Notes: generated by a model not told the origin, from the sequence alone. Counted from the stretch's first letter, positions 43,016 through 54,598 are shown. The stretch is DNA of 64,000 nucleotides from Entoloma clypeatum (GCA_963565915.1 OY751488.1:2418001-2482000); one strand, 5' to 3'. Numbers and translations: made by a program.

Positions 43016-43711
43016 TTGAAGACTTCACCAGAAGCCCGACAGGAGGAGCTAAGTCCTCGAGACAGTATCGATTTTACACTCATCCAGCAGTACATCGAAT
43101 CGGAGATCCGTCGCATCCTACAGCAGGTGCTTGACGAAGAACTAGACAACGACAAGCATCGCCCCCACAGCGAGATAGCAGAGAGCATCCATCTTGCTCG
43201 ACAACACCAGATCGCGCGTTACAATGCCCGACAGAACAAACTCGAAAGCTTTCGCGTTCAAGAAGGACCTCAGACAGGTCAGATCACAGAGATCAGAGAG
43301 TTTATCGGTGTCCAGACAACCGTTATCAGAAGATTGATTAGGACGCTCACATCGAGACGTCCCAGAGCCGCATCATCACGTCGTACTCGAAGCAACAGAT
43401 CTACGCCCACTTCACAACCACTTCACAACAGACCGAGTACGGTCATTGGGCACAAAACGAGAGACTTGACCCCTTCTCACAACCGACAGACGCGCAGGAA
43501 CAGAGATTCCTTAGAGATTTACAGAGGAAATACTCTGAACATTTTGCCACCGATTCCACCGACGAGTCCCCTGACGAATTTACTTTTGACTCCGCGCAGT
43601 CAGATATCGAACAGACGCCTAGAACAGGGACTCATTTTCAACCCTTACCTGTATCCCGAACCCCATCTTCATCCCAACAACCCGACCCCTCTCCTTCTCC
43701 GCAGACTCTAG
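43016..43711 (+). CDS. element B1 Gag N-terminal reading frame (frame 2)
   Basis: 231 codons starting MKTSPEARQEELSPRDSIDF. The first about 130 residues look like a helical, charged structural region (YIESEIRRILQQVLDEELDN, EIAESIHLARQHQIARYNAR). The last about 90 are low-complexity. From about 43,430 the frame of the downstream gag reads protein-like instead (QQTEYGHWAQNERLDPF). The same two-frame arrangement is present in B2 (52,856-53,440), so it predates both copies. Confidence 0.6.
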   Translation: MKTSPEARQEELSPRDSIDFTLIQQYIESEIRRILQQVLDEELDNDKHRPHSEIAESIHLARQHQIARYNARQNKLESFRVQEGPQTGQITEIREFIGVQTTVIRRLIRTLTSRRPRAASSRRTRSNRSTPTSQPLHNRPSTVIGHKTRDLTPSHNRQTRRNRDSLEIYRGNTLNILPPIPPTSPLTNLLLTPRSQISNRRLEQGLIFNPYLYPEPHLHPNNPTPLLLRRL

Positions 43712-43713
43712 GC

Positions 43714-44590
43714 ATGGCAGAAGCTCCGGCAGTACAAACGATGGATACATCCAAGATCATCAAGGATCCTGGGATGTTCAAGGACAGACACACCTTTGAC
43801 GAGTGGTGGAAAGCCACCAAACTATACATCAGGTTCCAAAAGAGCCTCACAGACGATCAGAAGATTCTTGCGGTGCTATCCCGCATGATGGAAGGGTCTG
43901 GCAAGCACTGGGCCAGTAACAAGTTAGATGCTCTTGCCATCGACAATGAGAACATCACCTGGCTAGGATTCTCAGAGGATATCGCAACACGATTTTCTGT
44001 CGCCAACAAGTCAGTCGCTGCCAAAGCAAGACTCGAAGTCCTGAGGCAGGAGAAACGCACCGTTGATGAATTCTTGGACGAATTCAAAGAGCTCTTGAAG
44101 CTGTCAAATCTTGGCGAAGAAACTGGGAAATACATCCTGGAAAAGAATGTTAACCGCAGAATCTCTGAACAAGTGGCAAGCGAGGATAAGATGTACTCCG
44201 AGTACGCAAAGGAGATCCGAAACAAGGGACGACAGATGGAGGGACATGCACTGGTCATCCGAGGTGGCGGCGACATGCGCACCGGATCAGGTACCACTTA
44301 TGGTGGTTAGGGCAAGGCCATGGAGATCGACAAAGCAGGGGTAGCCTGTTGCTACAACTGTCAACGCTTCGGTCACCTTGCTAAGGACTGCAGCGCTCCA
44401 AAGAAGAAAGATGGTCGCAAGTGTTTCAACTGCGACCAAGAAGGCCATACAGTATTGTGCACAACTGCCGCAAGCCGAAGAAGAACTCCGGAAGGGTTAG
44501 GAAGGTGTCTAAGGAAGATGCCGAGAATGATGAAACCACAATCTTAGAAGCCGATGAGAAGGATTTTCCTGAAGGGTCCGATTAAACGAC
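43714..44590 (+). pseudogene. element B1 gag core and nucleocapsid, broken
   Basis: The capsid domain runs from MAEAPAVQTMDTSKI through FDEWWKATKLYIRFQKSL and TVDEFLDEFKELLKLSN to 44,310, where a TAG interrupts the frame. The frame resumes with the CCHC knuckle CYNCQRFGHLAKDC. A second knuckle (CFNCDQEGH) is cut by a frameshift near 44,455. Confidence 0.8.
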
Positions 44591-44879
44591 GCTAAGTCGT
44601 GACCCTTATCTATTAAACGGACTTGCTTGCCTTGTATGACTGCAGACAATAGAACCTATGTCATCCCTGCCAAGCGAGCTGCTGCGTCGACTAAGATTGT
44701 GAAGGGAGACAAACCTCCGAAATGACAAGAGATCAGGCTGTTAGCTCAGCTCAAAACACGATGAGGACCAAAGGTCATTCGACCTGAGGTTGATAGCAGA
44801 TGTGAACGCACATGCATCCATCCCAGAATACATAGTACACGAACAGAACCTCCCCACGTGAGGAATACCGCCCATAGCA

Positions 44880-47800
44880 ATTCTAAATGCGGATGGATCA
44901 CCAAATCGACAACAAAAAGCGAACCAACTTGCCGAAGTTAAACTGGATTTGGGAACACATCAGGAAACCATGGAAGCGATGGTACTGGACATTGGGAGAA
45001 CCGACATGCTCTTGGGACATGACTGGTTGGTACACCACAACCCTACAATCAATTGGACAACCGGCGCCGTAATGTTCAACCGGTGCCCAACAACATGCCG
45101 AACCAAACATTCAGATTTCAGGGTTAACCTTGATGGTCGCAAACACTGGGTTCGCATGGTTGAGGTGTGCGACAAAGATGCACCCAAGAAGTCGGATCAG
45201 AAATGGAAGCCGGGAGACCCTATATTGGAAGCTGTCACTCCCACACCACCTCCCACAACCAAACGACCCTCATACATTGATTGTTTTACTCACCTCTTCA
45301 AGAAAGAGAACTTTGATAAGATCCCGAAGGAAAGGGAATGGGACCATGGTATTGAACTTACACCGGACGCACCAAAGGAACTAGGGGGAAATACATATCC
45401 CATGACACAAAAGGAACAAGAGGAATTGGACGCATTCATTGATGAAGGTCTAGCAACTGGAAAGATCCGCCCGTCCAAATCCCCTTATGCTTCCCCTTGC
45501 TTCTTCATCAATAAGAAGGATGGTTCCAAACGATTGGTACAAGATTACCGCATGGTCAACAAATTTACGGTCAAAGACAAGTTCCCACTCCCATGCATCT
45601 CCGATCTCTTGGACGTGCTGAAAGATGCAGTCTACTTCAATAAGATGGACATCATGTGGGGTTACAACAATGTCTGGATTAAGGAAGGCAATGAATGGAA
45701 GGCTGCCTTCCTCACCAGTCGAGGATTGTTTGAACCATTGATCATGTTTTTCGGCCTTTGCAACTCCCCCGGAACGTTCTCTCGGATGATGGCTAGTCTA
45801 TTCCGGGACCAGATCTGCCGACGCATCTGCGTGATCTACATGGATGACATTGTGGTTATTGGTAAAACCAAGGAAGAACTCGCGCGAAACACTGAAGAAA
45901 TTCTGCAGATCCTATCGGACAATGACTTGTTCCTGAAGGAGAAGAAGTGTTTCTGGGAAGTAACGAAATGCCCCATATTGGGATATGTCGTTGGTGAAGG
46001 ACGTGTCGAGATGGAAACCGAGAAGGTGGACACGATCCGAAACTGGCGAGCACCCACATCAAAAGTCCAGAAGTTCCTTGGGTTTGCTAACTTCTATCGG
46101 CACTTTACTCAAACATCGCGAAACCACTTACCGCGCTCACAGGCGGCACTGCGTTTACTTGGGGACCAACAGAACAAAAGGCATTTGAAGGTCTCATACA
46201 GGCGATCACATCGGCACCAGTCTTGGCATTACCAAAACCAGATGGACAGTTCAGGGTCAAAACCGATGCATCAGGCTATGCAATTGGGGCTGTACTCTCT
46301 CAAAAACAGGACGACAAATGGCATCCTATCGTGTTCTTGTCGCGGACCATGTCCGCGGCCGAACAAAATTACGAGATATACGACAAAGAGCTCTTGGCAG
46401 TCATGGAAGCACTGAAAGATTGGAGACACTATCTACTCGAAGCCAGGGAACACTTTGAGATCTTAACTGATCACAAGAACCTGGAGTATTTCCGCCATCC
46501 TCAGGACCTAAATCAACGACAAAGGTGCTGGAAGATGAAGTTACAAGACTATGACTTCGAATTACGGCATGTGCCTGGCAAGACAAATGCAAAAGCGGAC
46601 ATCCTGTCGCGCTTACCCTGGTATGAAACAGAACTAGAACCGCAAAACAGTGACCAAATGCTCAAGGAGGGACTATTCTTGAAACGATTGGAATCAGAAG
46701 ATGTGGTACAAATGGAGATGTTCACGGAGGAACAATTCTTTGAAGGGGGTGAGGCATCTGATTTCATCAAAATTGGAAACATCACAACCATCAAAAATCC
46801 GTGGATCGCATGCATCAAGGGTTCAAACCGCATGGAGACAGAAGTAGCCCAGGGTCTAAAGAAGAATCCTCATTGGTATCAACAGGAAAACGGCATCACA
46901 TATGCAGGCAAACGAGTCTATGTCCCACCGGACCCACAACTGCGTCAAGAACTAATGTTTGAGTCACACGATGCACCAGTAGCTGGACATCCAGGACAGT
47001 ATCGAACACACGAACTCCTCACTCGCACCTACTGGTGGCCTACCATCCTGCATGATGTGAAGAAGTATGTGAAGGGTTGCGACACCTGTCAGCGCAACAA
47101 GATCAACAGACAGAAATGACATGCTCCGCTACACCCCCATGCAACACCAAGTCATCCATGGGAAGACATAGGAATTGACATTGTGGGAACGATACCAGAA
47201 TCTGATGGAAAGAATGCGATTTTGGTCATCACGGATAGACATTCGAAGATGCTTCATCTCATTCCGACAACCGTGGAATTATCGGCTGAAGGATTAGCCA
47301 AGATCTATCGGGATCAGATATGGAAGCTTCACGGAATCCCCAAGAAAATCATCAGTGACAGGGGACCACAGTTCGCCGCTAAGTTCATGGAGATACTTTG
47401 CTGCATGTTGGGAATCAAAAGGAACCTGTCCACCGCATACCATCCTCAGACTGATGGACAGGCTGAACGATCGCATCAGGAGACAGAAGCGTTCTTACGA
47501 AACTTCGTCAACCATCTGCAAGATGATTGGGCTGAATGGATCGCAATCGCCGAATTCCAGTACAATGACAAAGAGCATCAGGCGACGAAGCACACACCAT
47601 TCTACCTCAACTATGGTTTACATCCTTGGAAGGGAGAACTTGTGTTGGAAGACACCAACCCGGCTGCCAACAGCTTCTTGGAAAGACTCAAACAAGCACG
47701 AGAAGAAGCCAATGCAGTGCTGAAACAGGCACAGGATCAGATGAAGAAGACAGTTGATACACGACGGAGTCCATCTCTGAACTACCGCATCGGAGACAAG

Positions 47801-48223
47801 GTGTGGCTGGAAGGGACTAACATCAGAACTAACCGTCCCTCAAAGAAACTTGACACACTCCGACACGGACCATTCAAGGTCCTAGAGAAGAAAGGGGCTA
47901 GCGCATACCTTCTTGATCTTCCGAAGACTTGGAAAATGATTCACCCTGTGTTTAACGAGACCCTGTTGTCACCTTACGAAACCCCGAAGTACGCCATCCA
48001 GAAGAAGAAACCAGCCCCTGATCCGATCATCGTCGAAGGACGAGAAGAGTACCATGTGTCCACAATTCTAGACTCTCGAAAGTTCCGTGGAAAGATCCAG
48101 TACCTCGTTCAGTGGGAAGGATATGACCCAGAAGAGAACACATGGGAACCTCGAGCTAATGTTCAGAACGCTCAAGACTTGATCCATGATTTCCATCGGC
48201 AGAACCCGTCTCGCCCACGATAA
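44880..48223 (+). pseudogene. element B1 pol, broken (RT-RNase H-integrase-chromodomain)
   Basis: The frame from 44,949 holds the end of the protease region (DIGRTDMLLGHDWLV), RT (FINKKDGSKRLVQDYRMVN, catalytic YMDDIVV) and loses frame near 46,105-46,220. The frame from 46,223 gives RNase H (VKTDASGYAIGAVLSQ) and the integrase zinc finger (HDAPVAGHPGQYR ... CDTCQRN), then a TGA at 47,117-47,119. The same frame continues from 47,183 with the integrase core (VITDRHSKMLHLIPT, SDRGPQFAA) and a chromodomain (YHVSTILDSRKFRGKIQYLV) to the stop at 48,223. The protease start is not recognisable. Confidence 0.85.
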
Positions 48224-48354
48224 AAGACAGTGTTCGAATCCATAACAGTATCGACCTCATCAGTCAACCACACACCGAGTTCCCCACTCTAGTCTTTTCC
48301 CTGCCCAATATAGCCTCCCCCTTCTTCTTCTATCTCTCAACCATCCTCACCGCC

Positions 48355-48726
48355 ATGTCCAACACCACCGTTACCTCCACCTCCACCACCGACATCAACC
48401 CCGCCATCGCCGCCCTCATGAACGAAGCACTCTCCATGAGAGACCAAATCCATGCCCTCAAAACTTCCCTTGCCGACCTCCTCCATCGCCAGATGCATAT
48501 CCGGCTTCACTCGCTGTCCAACCTCCCCATCGCCCCGAGTCCTGAGGAAAAACAAATTCTCAGAAATTACACCAGCACCCTCGTAATCGAAAATCAACGC
48601 ATTCGGCTGGCTATCAAAGGTCTCGAACTCGCCGTTGCCATCAACGAGGAGTTGATATATGATTGGAGCCTCAAGGAGAGTCCAAATTGGTCCGATCCCG
48701 GCAACAACGAGGGATGGGGACAATGA
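48355..48726 (+). CDS. element B1 extra ORF between pol and 3' LTR
   Basis: 123 codons from an ATG, open, placed where env or accessory genes sit in some elements. The product has a Thr/Ser-rich start (MSNTTVTSTSTTDINPAIAA), then amphipathic helices with regular hydrophobic spacing (MNEALSMRDQIHALKTSLAD, IENQRIRLAIKGLELAVAIN) suggestive of a coiled coil. It has no signal peptide or membrane helix, and I recognise no family. It stays open although gag and pol of the same element are broken. Confidence 0.55.
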   Translation: MSNTTVTSTSTTDINPAIAALMNEALSMRDQIHALKTSLADLLHRQMHIRLHSLSNLPIAPSPEEKQILRNYTSTLVIENQRIRLAIKGLELAVAINEELIYDWSLKESPNWSDPGNNEGWGQ

Positions 48727-48760
48727 CTCTGTGAGGACACAGAGCTTAAAGAGGTGAACA

Positions 48761-49131
48761 TGTTACGGACTCTATGGTATGCGGACGACATCATCATTCT
48801 TACTTATCGGCCCGGCTCAGCGCCCTCTTATGAATACATTATGTTGCAACATCTATTTCCATTCCCTTCGCTACCGCTCTGACTCATTCCGCAGTAGCTT
48901 TACTCAGCTCCGCAGTATGTATGACTCATTGTACATAGCCTTCCGCAGTCGCCTTACTCAGGCACACTGCCTTCCGCAGTACTGACTCATCCGCTACCGC
49001 CTATAGTCAGTACATATATAAACCTCTTGTACTGTAGTAGATTCCTTAGATTTAGCAATCACATTGCTCTTCGCCCTTCCACTTTCCTGCATACTCTGCC
49101 CGAACCTTGGAACGGTTTGTTAAGCATAACA
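48761..49131 (+). repeat. element B1 3' LTR (solo-LTR-like subtype)
   Basis: TGTTACGG...AGCATAACA. The middle (TATGTTGCAACATCTATTTCC) matches the solo LTR at 37,720-38,090. It abuts the RT gene of C1 at GAATG. Confidence 0.88.
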
Positions 49132-50715
49132 GAATGTGGATGGACTATTAGTTAGGCCGAAGAACATCACCAACAGTTCATAGAGTCCGTGATTGGTCTG
49201 AAAAGCGGCCTTCCACTCGTCTCCGGGTTTTATCTGCACATTGTTGTAGCCCCAGCGGATGTCGAGCTTGGTGAAGTATTGAGCGCATTGAAGTTTATTG
49301 ATCAGTTTGGATATGAGTGGAAGCGGATACTTGTTTTTGATAGTTTTGGAATTGAGTGACTGGTAGTCTTGTACAAGACGAAGCGAGCCATCCTTCTTCT
49401 TGATGTAGAATACCGGAGATGCCATCGGAGACTTGGAAGGGCGGATCTGACCAGTTGCAAGGTTTTCCTCCAAAAACACGTTGAGTTCCTTCTGTTCGTT
49501 CGGAGCAAGCGGATATACCTTACACCCCGCCGGAGAGGCGTCCGGAACAAGTTCAATGGCGTGGTCCCAAGTCCGCTCTTCCGGTAAGGTGTCGAAAGAG
49601 GTCTTTGAGAATATGTCTTCGAAGTCAAACAAGTGGTCTGGTACAGAGTCGTGGAAAGATTTAGGTTTTTGGTTACTGAGGAAGGCCTCCGATAGACGTT
49701 GCGAGATATTGGATGAAGCGCGGATGAACTCCGCCTCTGTGGGTACTGTTCCGACAAAAAGGTGGTCTCCCTCCTCAAACTCATCCTCTTCCTCATCGTC
49801 TTCCGCTAACTCCTCCGCTTCTTCTCCTTCTGTGACATCCTCCACCCATGGGCCACGTGGAGCCTCCTCCTCTAGACCGGACGTCGGAGTGGAACCCACC
49901 CAACAGGCTCGGATGTGGACTTGTTCAAACTTCCGCTCCTTCCGCTCTTGGGCTGCCTCTTGGTGGCATGTCCGGCATCGTGCAGGACACCGGCTCATCT
50001 TCACTTCCCCTGATGTCCAATCTACCTCGGGGTTGTGTTCTTTGAGCCAAGTGAAGCCTAGCACAATTTCTTGTTTTCCCAAACTTGTGACTGCAAGCTG
50101 GGTCCGTTCCGAGTGATCCCGATAGCGGAGCACTACATCCAACACCTCCGTTATTGCTCCGGCCTCGTTTGGAGTACCGTCGATGTTGTATACCGGAATT
50201 GCGCATTGTAGTTTTCGAGTAGAGAGTCGATGTTTCTCGACGAGAGTGCGTTCAATAAACGACCCTGTTGCCCCGCTGTCGAGTAAGGCCTTTTGTGATA
50301 GTGTGTCTTTGGTGTCGGTAGTTTCAAGAACTATGTCTAGTTCAATAGAATTGTCGGAGTGAGTGGAGGCGAGGACATATTGTTTTGGAAGCCGACGCTC
50401 CCATTTAGAGAGGCGAAGGCGGATGGGATTTGCGGAGTTGGGTGCGACTATGGGATCGTTTGCAGGCTTAGAGATGGAGGGTATAGGATCATATTGTTCC
50501 ATAAATAAGGCAGCATAACGATTTTTAGCAGACAACGAGGGCGCACTGTTCACTCGCTGTGGGGAGGAAAATCCTCCTGTCCTTCCTCCGACTCCGCAGA
50601 CTCCGTGGGCAGAACGGAGTTGCCTTCTGCTGCGTCCTTGACCATGAGTTGTTCCATAACAAACTCGTCCTGCTCCTCCGTTGTCATGAAGCGAACATCG
50701 AAGCGAAGGGGGCAT
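49132..50715 (-). pseudogene. element C1 pol, truncated in reverse transcriptase
   Basis: The protease motif (LLDSGATGSFIERTLVEKHR), an acidic linker, and RT up to FFGLTNSPSTF are open. It then passes into the B1 LTR, so the YxDD box, RNase H and integrase are missing. Confidence 0.85.
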
Positions 50716-51704
50716 TCACGACTAAAGTGACCCGTTTTGTTACATCTGAAGCATGCATTGGCATTCTTGCCTTTGACACGTGAAGTATCAATGTCCATTG
50801 CATTGGGGTCCCTTGTAAGCGGAGCGGATGCGGATGCGAGCGGAGCTGTACGCGGAGTGAATGGAATGTAGGGGCGAGGGAATACTGAGGTGCCAGGTAC
50901 TCTTGGTCCGACAACATTGCGGAAGGCGGAGGTGCGGGTCGGAGCAGTGGCTTTGAAGGCTTTGTTGGCAATCCTATTGTCGTCATTGACTCGTGCTGCA
51001 GAGTACCACTCATCGGGGTTGTCATCCGCAGGTCGTCCGTGGGTCAGGGTGGCAATCTCATTCTGAATGTCGGAACGGAGACCATGGTGGAATTTGAGTA
51101 TGATGTTGGTATCCTCCTGATAGCCCGCTTTGTCAATGTAGTCTTTGAACTTGTCAATATAGGTCTCGACATCCCGTTGACCTTGATAATAGGATTCTCC
51201 TTCGAGGATCAGTCTTGCGTCCTGTTCCTCATTCTTCGGAGTGAACTCCGCTGTAAAGACTGCACGGAAGTCCACCCAAGTCCAATAAGGCGGAGTACCG
51301 GTCCTCCGCTCCTGTCGGATAATGCGATCAGCAAAGCGTGCTGCATGTCCACTCTTCATGAAAGATAAAGCCCAATAAATTTTAGCGTGGTCATCAGCGA
51401 ACTGTTCCGGAGCCAGCCCCATAAACAATTCACAGGAGTTTAGAAAGGTCCAGCCATTTGCGCGTGATCCGTTGAAGTCCGACGGATTGGCGGGTTTTGC
51501 TCAATGCACGCCCGGAATGGCCGGAGCGAGCGGAGCGGGTATAATAGCGGGTGCGGGAGCAGGTGGGATAGGTGGCAGAGCTGGGGCAGGAATTGCGTTG
51601 AAGGCGAGGAGGAGTTGGTCAAGTTGAGTTGAGATATCAGCGAGAGTTTGACGTTGTTCCTGGAACTCGTGCTCAAGCTGTTCAAGGCAATTGGGGTCGT
51701 CCAT
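50550..51704 (-). pseudogene. element C1 gag with one nonsense codon
   Basis: Same protein as C2 Gag (MDDPN..LEQLEHEFQEQ start at 51,704, capsid core, knuckle CFRCNKTGHFSRECPLRFD). A TGA stands at 51,501-51,503 where C2 has CGA. Confidence 0.85.
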
Positions 51705-51865
51705 TACTATGCGTGGAGCAGAATCACCAGTTACGGAGAGGTAATTAGAGGAACTGGAAGGGGTGTGAGATGTATCGGAGTCGGACGTGGACGAAGCTGC
51801 TCCGAAGCGCGGAATCGTGACAACAATGCAATCGGACCCGGTCCAATTAGAAGAGAACTTTCTAC

Positions 51866-52298
51866 TGTAAGGGCGACCTTACGATCCAAGACTCAAACTC
51901 AGATACTTGCAAGGGAGATCCGAAGTTTAGATTGAGCAGTCTGATAAGTAATACAACACACACCTTGCAAGGGAGATCCAAAGAGAAAGTTCTAAGGATT
52001 CCCCTGCAAGCTAGCGAGATAAATAGTAAAATGAGATATGAAATAAGAGATAAAACGAGACGCATGAATGATGAGCAATGATTGGGAGTAGCGATGAAGG
52101 ATGAATGGAAACAAGATGAATGATAGTACCTGCGATCCGACGTGCGGAGTAGCGGATGGGGGCGGAGTCGTCAGATGCGGAGAGGCGGATAAGATGTCGG
52201 AGACAGCGGATACGATCGGAGGACGTCGGAGATGGTGGAATAGAAAGGAAAGGAAGAAAGGAAAGGAAAAGTAAAAAGTGAAAGTGGTTGCCCTTACA
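51866..52298 (-). repeat. element C1 5' LTR
   Basis: A 433-bp TGTAAGGG...CCCTTACA. It matches the two C2 LTRs with scattered substitutions. Its outer end joins the gag sequence of B2 at GCCACCTC, implying that C1 inserted into B2. Confidence 0.88.
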
Positions 52299-52304
52299 GC
52301 CACC

Positions 52305-52853
52305 TCAAATGACCAGTGCGTGTCCTTCCATCTGTCGTCCCTTGTTTCGGATCTCCTTTGCATAATTGGTGTACGTCTTGCCATCACTAGCCACTTGTTC
52401 AGAGATTCTGCGGTTGATGTTCTTCTCTAGGATGTATTTCCCAGTTTCTTCGCCAAGGTTTGACAGCTTCAAGAGCTCTTTGAATTCGTCCAAGAATTCA
52501 TCAACGGTGCGTTTCTCCTGCCTCAGGACTTCGAGTCTTGCTTTGGCAGCGACCGACTTGTTGGCGATGGAGAATTGTGTGGCGATATCATCGGAAAAAC
52601 CTAGCCAGGTGATGTTCTCGTTGTCAACAGCAAGAGCGACTAACTTGTTACTGGCCCAGTGTCTGCCGGACCCTTCCATCATGCGGGATAGTACTGCAAG
52701 AATCTTCTGATCGTCTGTGAGGCTCTTTTGGAACCTGATGTATAGTTTGGTGGCTTTCCACCACTCGTCAAAGGTGTGTCTGTCCTTGAACATCCCAGGA
52801 TCCTTGATGATCTTGGATGTATCCATCGTTTGTACTGCCGGAGCTTCTGCCAT
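52305..52853 (-). pseudogene. element B2 gag core, truncated
   Basis: Nearly identical to the B1 capsid (MAEAPAVQTMDTSKI start at 52,853), ending GHALVI then a stop where B1 continues to its knuckles. Confidence 0.82.
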
Positions 52854-52855
52854 GC

Positions 52856-53561
52856 CTAGAGTCTGCGGAGAAGGAGAGGGGTCGGGTTGTTGGGATGAAG
52901 ATGGGGTTCGGGATACAGGTAAGGGTTGAAAATGAGTCCCTGTTCTAGGCGTCTGTTCGATATCTGACTGCGCGGAGTCAAAAGTAAATTCGTCAGGGGA
53001 CTCGTCGGTGGAATCGGTGGCAAAATGTTCAGAGTATTTCCTCTGTAAATCTCTAAGGAATCTCTGTTCCTGCGCGTCTGTCGGTTGTGAGAAGGGGTCA
53101 AGTCTCTCATTTTGTGCCCAATGACCGTACTCGGTCTGTTGTGAAGTGGTTGTGAAGTGGGCGTAGATCTGTTGCTTCGAGTACGACGTGATGATGCGGC
53201 TCTGGGACGTCTCGATGTGAGCGTCCTAATCAATCTTCTGATAACGGTTGTCTGGACACCGATAAACTCTCTGATCTCTGTGATCCGACCTGTCTGAGGT
53301 CCTTCTTGAACGCGAAAGCTTTCGAGTTCGTTCTGTCGGGCGTTGTAACGCGCGATCTGGTGTTGTCGAGCAAGATGGATGCTTTCTGCTATCTCGCCGT
53401 GGGGGCGATGCTCATCGTTGTCTAGTTCTTCGTCAAGCACCTGCTGTAGGATGCGACGGATCTCCGATTCGATGTACTGCTGGATGAGTGTAAAATCGAT
53501 ACTGTCTCGAGGACTTAGCTCCTCCTGTCAGGCTTCTGGTGAAGTCTTCAAAGAAGCGTGA
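52856..53561 (-). CDS. element B2 Gag N-terminal reading frame
   Basis: Matches the B1 frame at 43,016-43,711, including the low-complexity tail ending LLLRRL immediately before the gag ATG. A break near 53,530 (CTGTCAGG in place of CTGTCGGG) puts a stop in the first codons relative to B1, so the open part starts later. Confidence 0.55.
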
Positions 53562-53624
53562 TGTCTTGACTCATCTGGTAGTTGTCCTCTTCGCTCTGGG
53601 CGAACCTAACGAGATTTAGCAACT

Positions 53625-53994
53625 TGTTATGCTTAACAAACCATTCCAAGGTTCGGGCAGAGTATGCAGAAAGTGGAAAGGCGAAGAGCAATGTGATTGC
53701 TAAATCTAAGGAATCTACTACAGTACAAGAGGTTTATATAGGTACTGACTATAGGCGGTAGCGGATGAGTCAGTACTGCGGAAGGCTATGTACAGTGAGT
53801 AAGCTGACTGCAGAAAGTGAGTCAGCGCAGGAGCGAAGTATACTAAAGGGGATGATGAAGTAATGTAATGAGTCAGACGGGGAATCGAAGGTTGCGAAAG
53901 TAGACATTAGATATAGTAAGTTCGTAAGAGGGGGCCGAGTCGGGCCAATAAGTAAAAGATATGACATGGTCCTCATACCGTAGAGTCCGTAACA
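53625..53994 (-). repeat. element B2 5' LTR
   Basis: A 370-bp TGTTAT...CGTAACA (plus-strand reading) of the same subtype as the B1 5' LTR. It interrupts the LTR of element D. Confidence 0.88.
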
Positions 53995-54598
53995 AAATGA
54001 GGACGATCCATGGTCCGCTGATGTAAACTACTGTTGTGGTACTCAACATGCGTCTTCCATGAGGTACTGCAGCTGCGTAAGTACTGTGCTTTACTGTGCA
54101 TCTACCATGCCGTGTCCATGTGTCTGGATAAGATGAGATTATCTACAATTAGATAAGATAAGATAAGAGAAAAGATGGAAAAGTGTTCGTAACATCACCC
54201 CCCCCCCCCTTAAGATTGTGCCCTCACAATCTCTTCAAGCTCTATCTCACACTCCTGTATTAGCCTTGCTTGATAGTTTTCTCGTATTTCTTTATATCTT
54301 GCCGCCATTACCCACATGGCTATCATGAGCCCCACCATTATTACATAGAAAACAATCATCACGATGAACTCTCGTTCCATCTTCCTTCTGTCCACTCGGT
54401 TGTTTGTTGCGTAGTGGTAAGGTTTTCGTATGGGATGAAGTTTAATCGGATGTTGATTGGTCTCGGTGCCGATGGATGGTTTGCGTGGAATTCTTCTACT
54501 GCGATTGGCGCGTCAATCTTGATGGTGGACGCCGGTTTCCATGAGCGTTCTTCAATAGGATATCCGCTCCACTTTACCAAATATTGTAATCCACGTCC
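53995..54598 (-). mobile_element. element D, 3' end: partial LTR, polypurine tract, end of pol
   Basis: 53,995-54,194 is the 5' portion of a D LTR (minus strand TGTTACGAACAC...), cut by B2. 54,195-54,211 is a purine tract (AAGGGGGGGGGGGGTGA on minus). About 54,359-54,598 encodes the last part of the D chromodomain (LQYLVKWSGYPIEERSWKPA). The remainder of D resumes at 60,697 beyond the inserted C2. Confidence 0.85.
54210..54380 (-). CDS. element D small membrane-protein ORF overlapping the end of pol
   Basis: 56 codons from an ATG, out of frame with and overlapping the last pol codons, ending just before the polypurine tract. It has one clear transmembrane helix (FIVMIVFYVIMVGLMIAMWV) followed by a charged tail (RYKEIRENYQARLIQECEIE). 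No family is recognised. It is positioned like an env-type accessory gene. Confidence 0.45.
   Translation of the reverse strand: MEREFIVMIVFYVIMVGLMIAMWVMAARYKEIRENYQARLIQECEIELEEIVRAQS

Larger units (their letters stand above)
42541..49131 (+). mobile_element. element B1: defective chromovirus with mismatched LTRs
   Basis: A 5' LTR at 42,541-42,942 and a 3' LTR at 48,761-49,131 enclose gag, pol and an extra ORF on plus. Gag and pol carry nonsense codons and frameshifts. The LTRs differ in length (402 and 371 bp) and in their middle third. The flanks ATTAT and GAATG do not match. The right flank is the RT gene of element C1. Confidence 0.88.
49132..52298 (-). mobile_element. element C1: 5' part of a family-C chromovirus, truncated by B1
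   Basis: A 5' LTR (51,866-52,298), gag and the first part of pol on minus, ending abruptly in the RT at FFGLTNSPSTF where the B1 LTR begins (49,131). The rest of pol and its 3' LTR are absent. It is closely similar to C2 throughout. Confidence 0.88.
52299..53994 (-). mobile_element. element B2: 5' half of a family-B chromovirus
   Basis: Minus-strand order: LTR (53,625-53,994), leader, gag frames. It is cut at 52,299 by the C1 LTR just upstream of the nucleocapsid knuckles. No pol or 3' LTR is found adjacent. The LTR lies inside the 3' LTR of element D. Confidence 0.85.
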
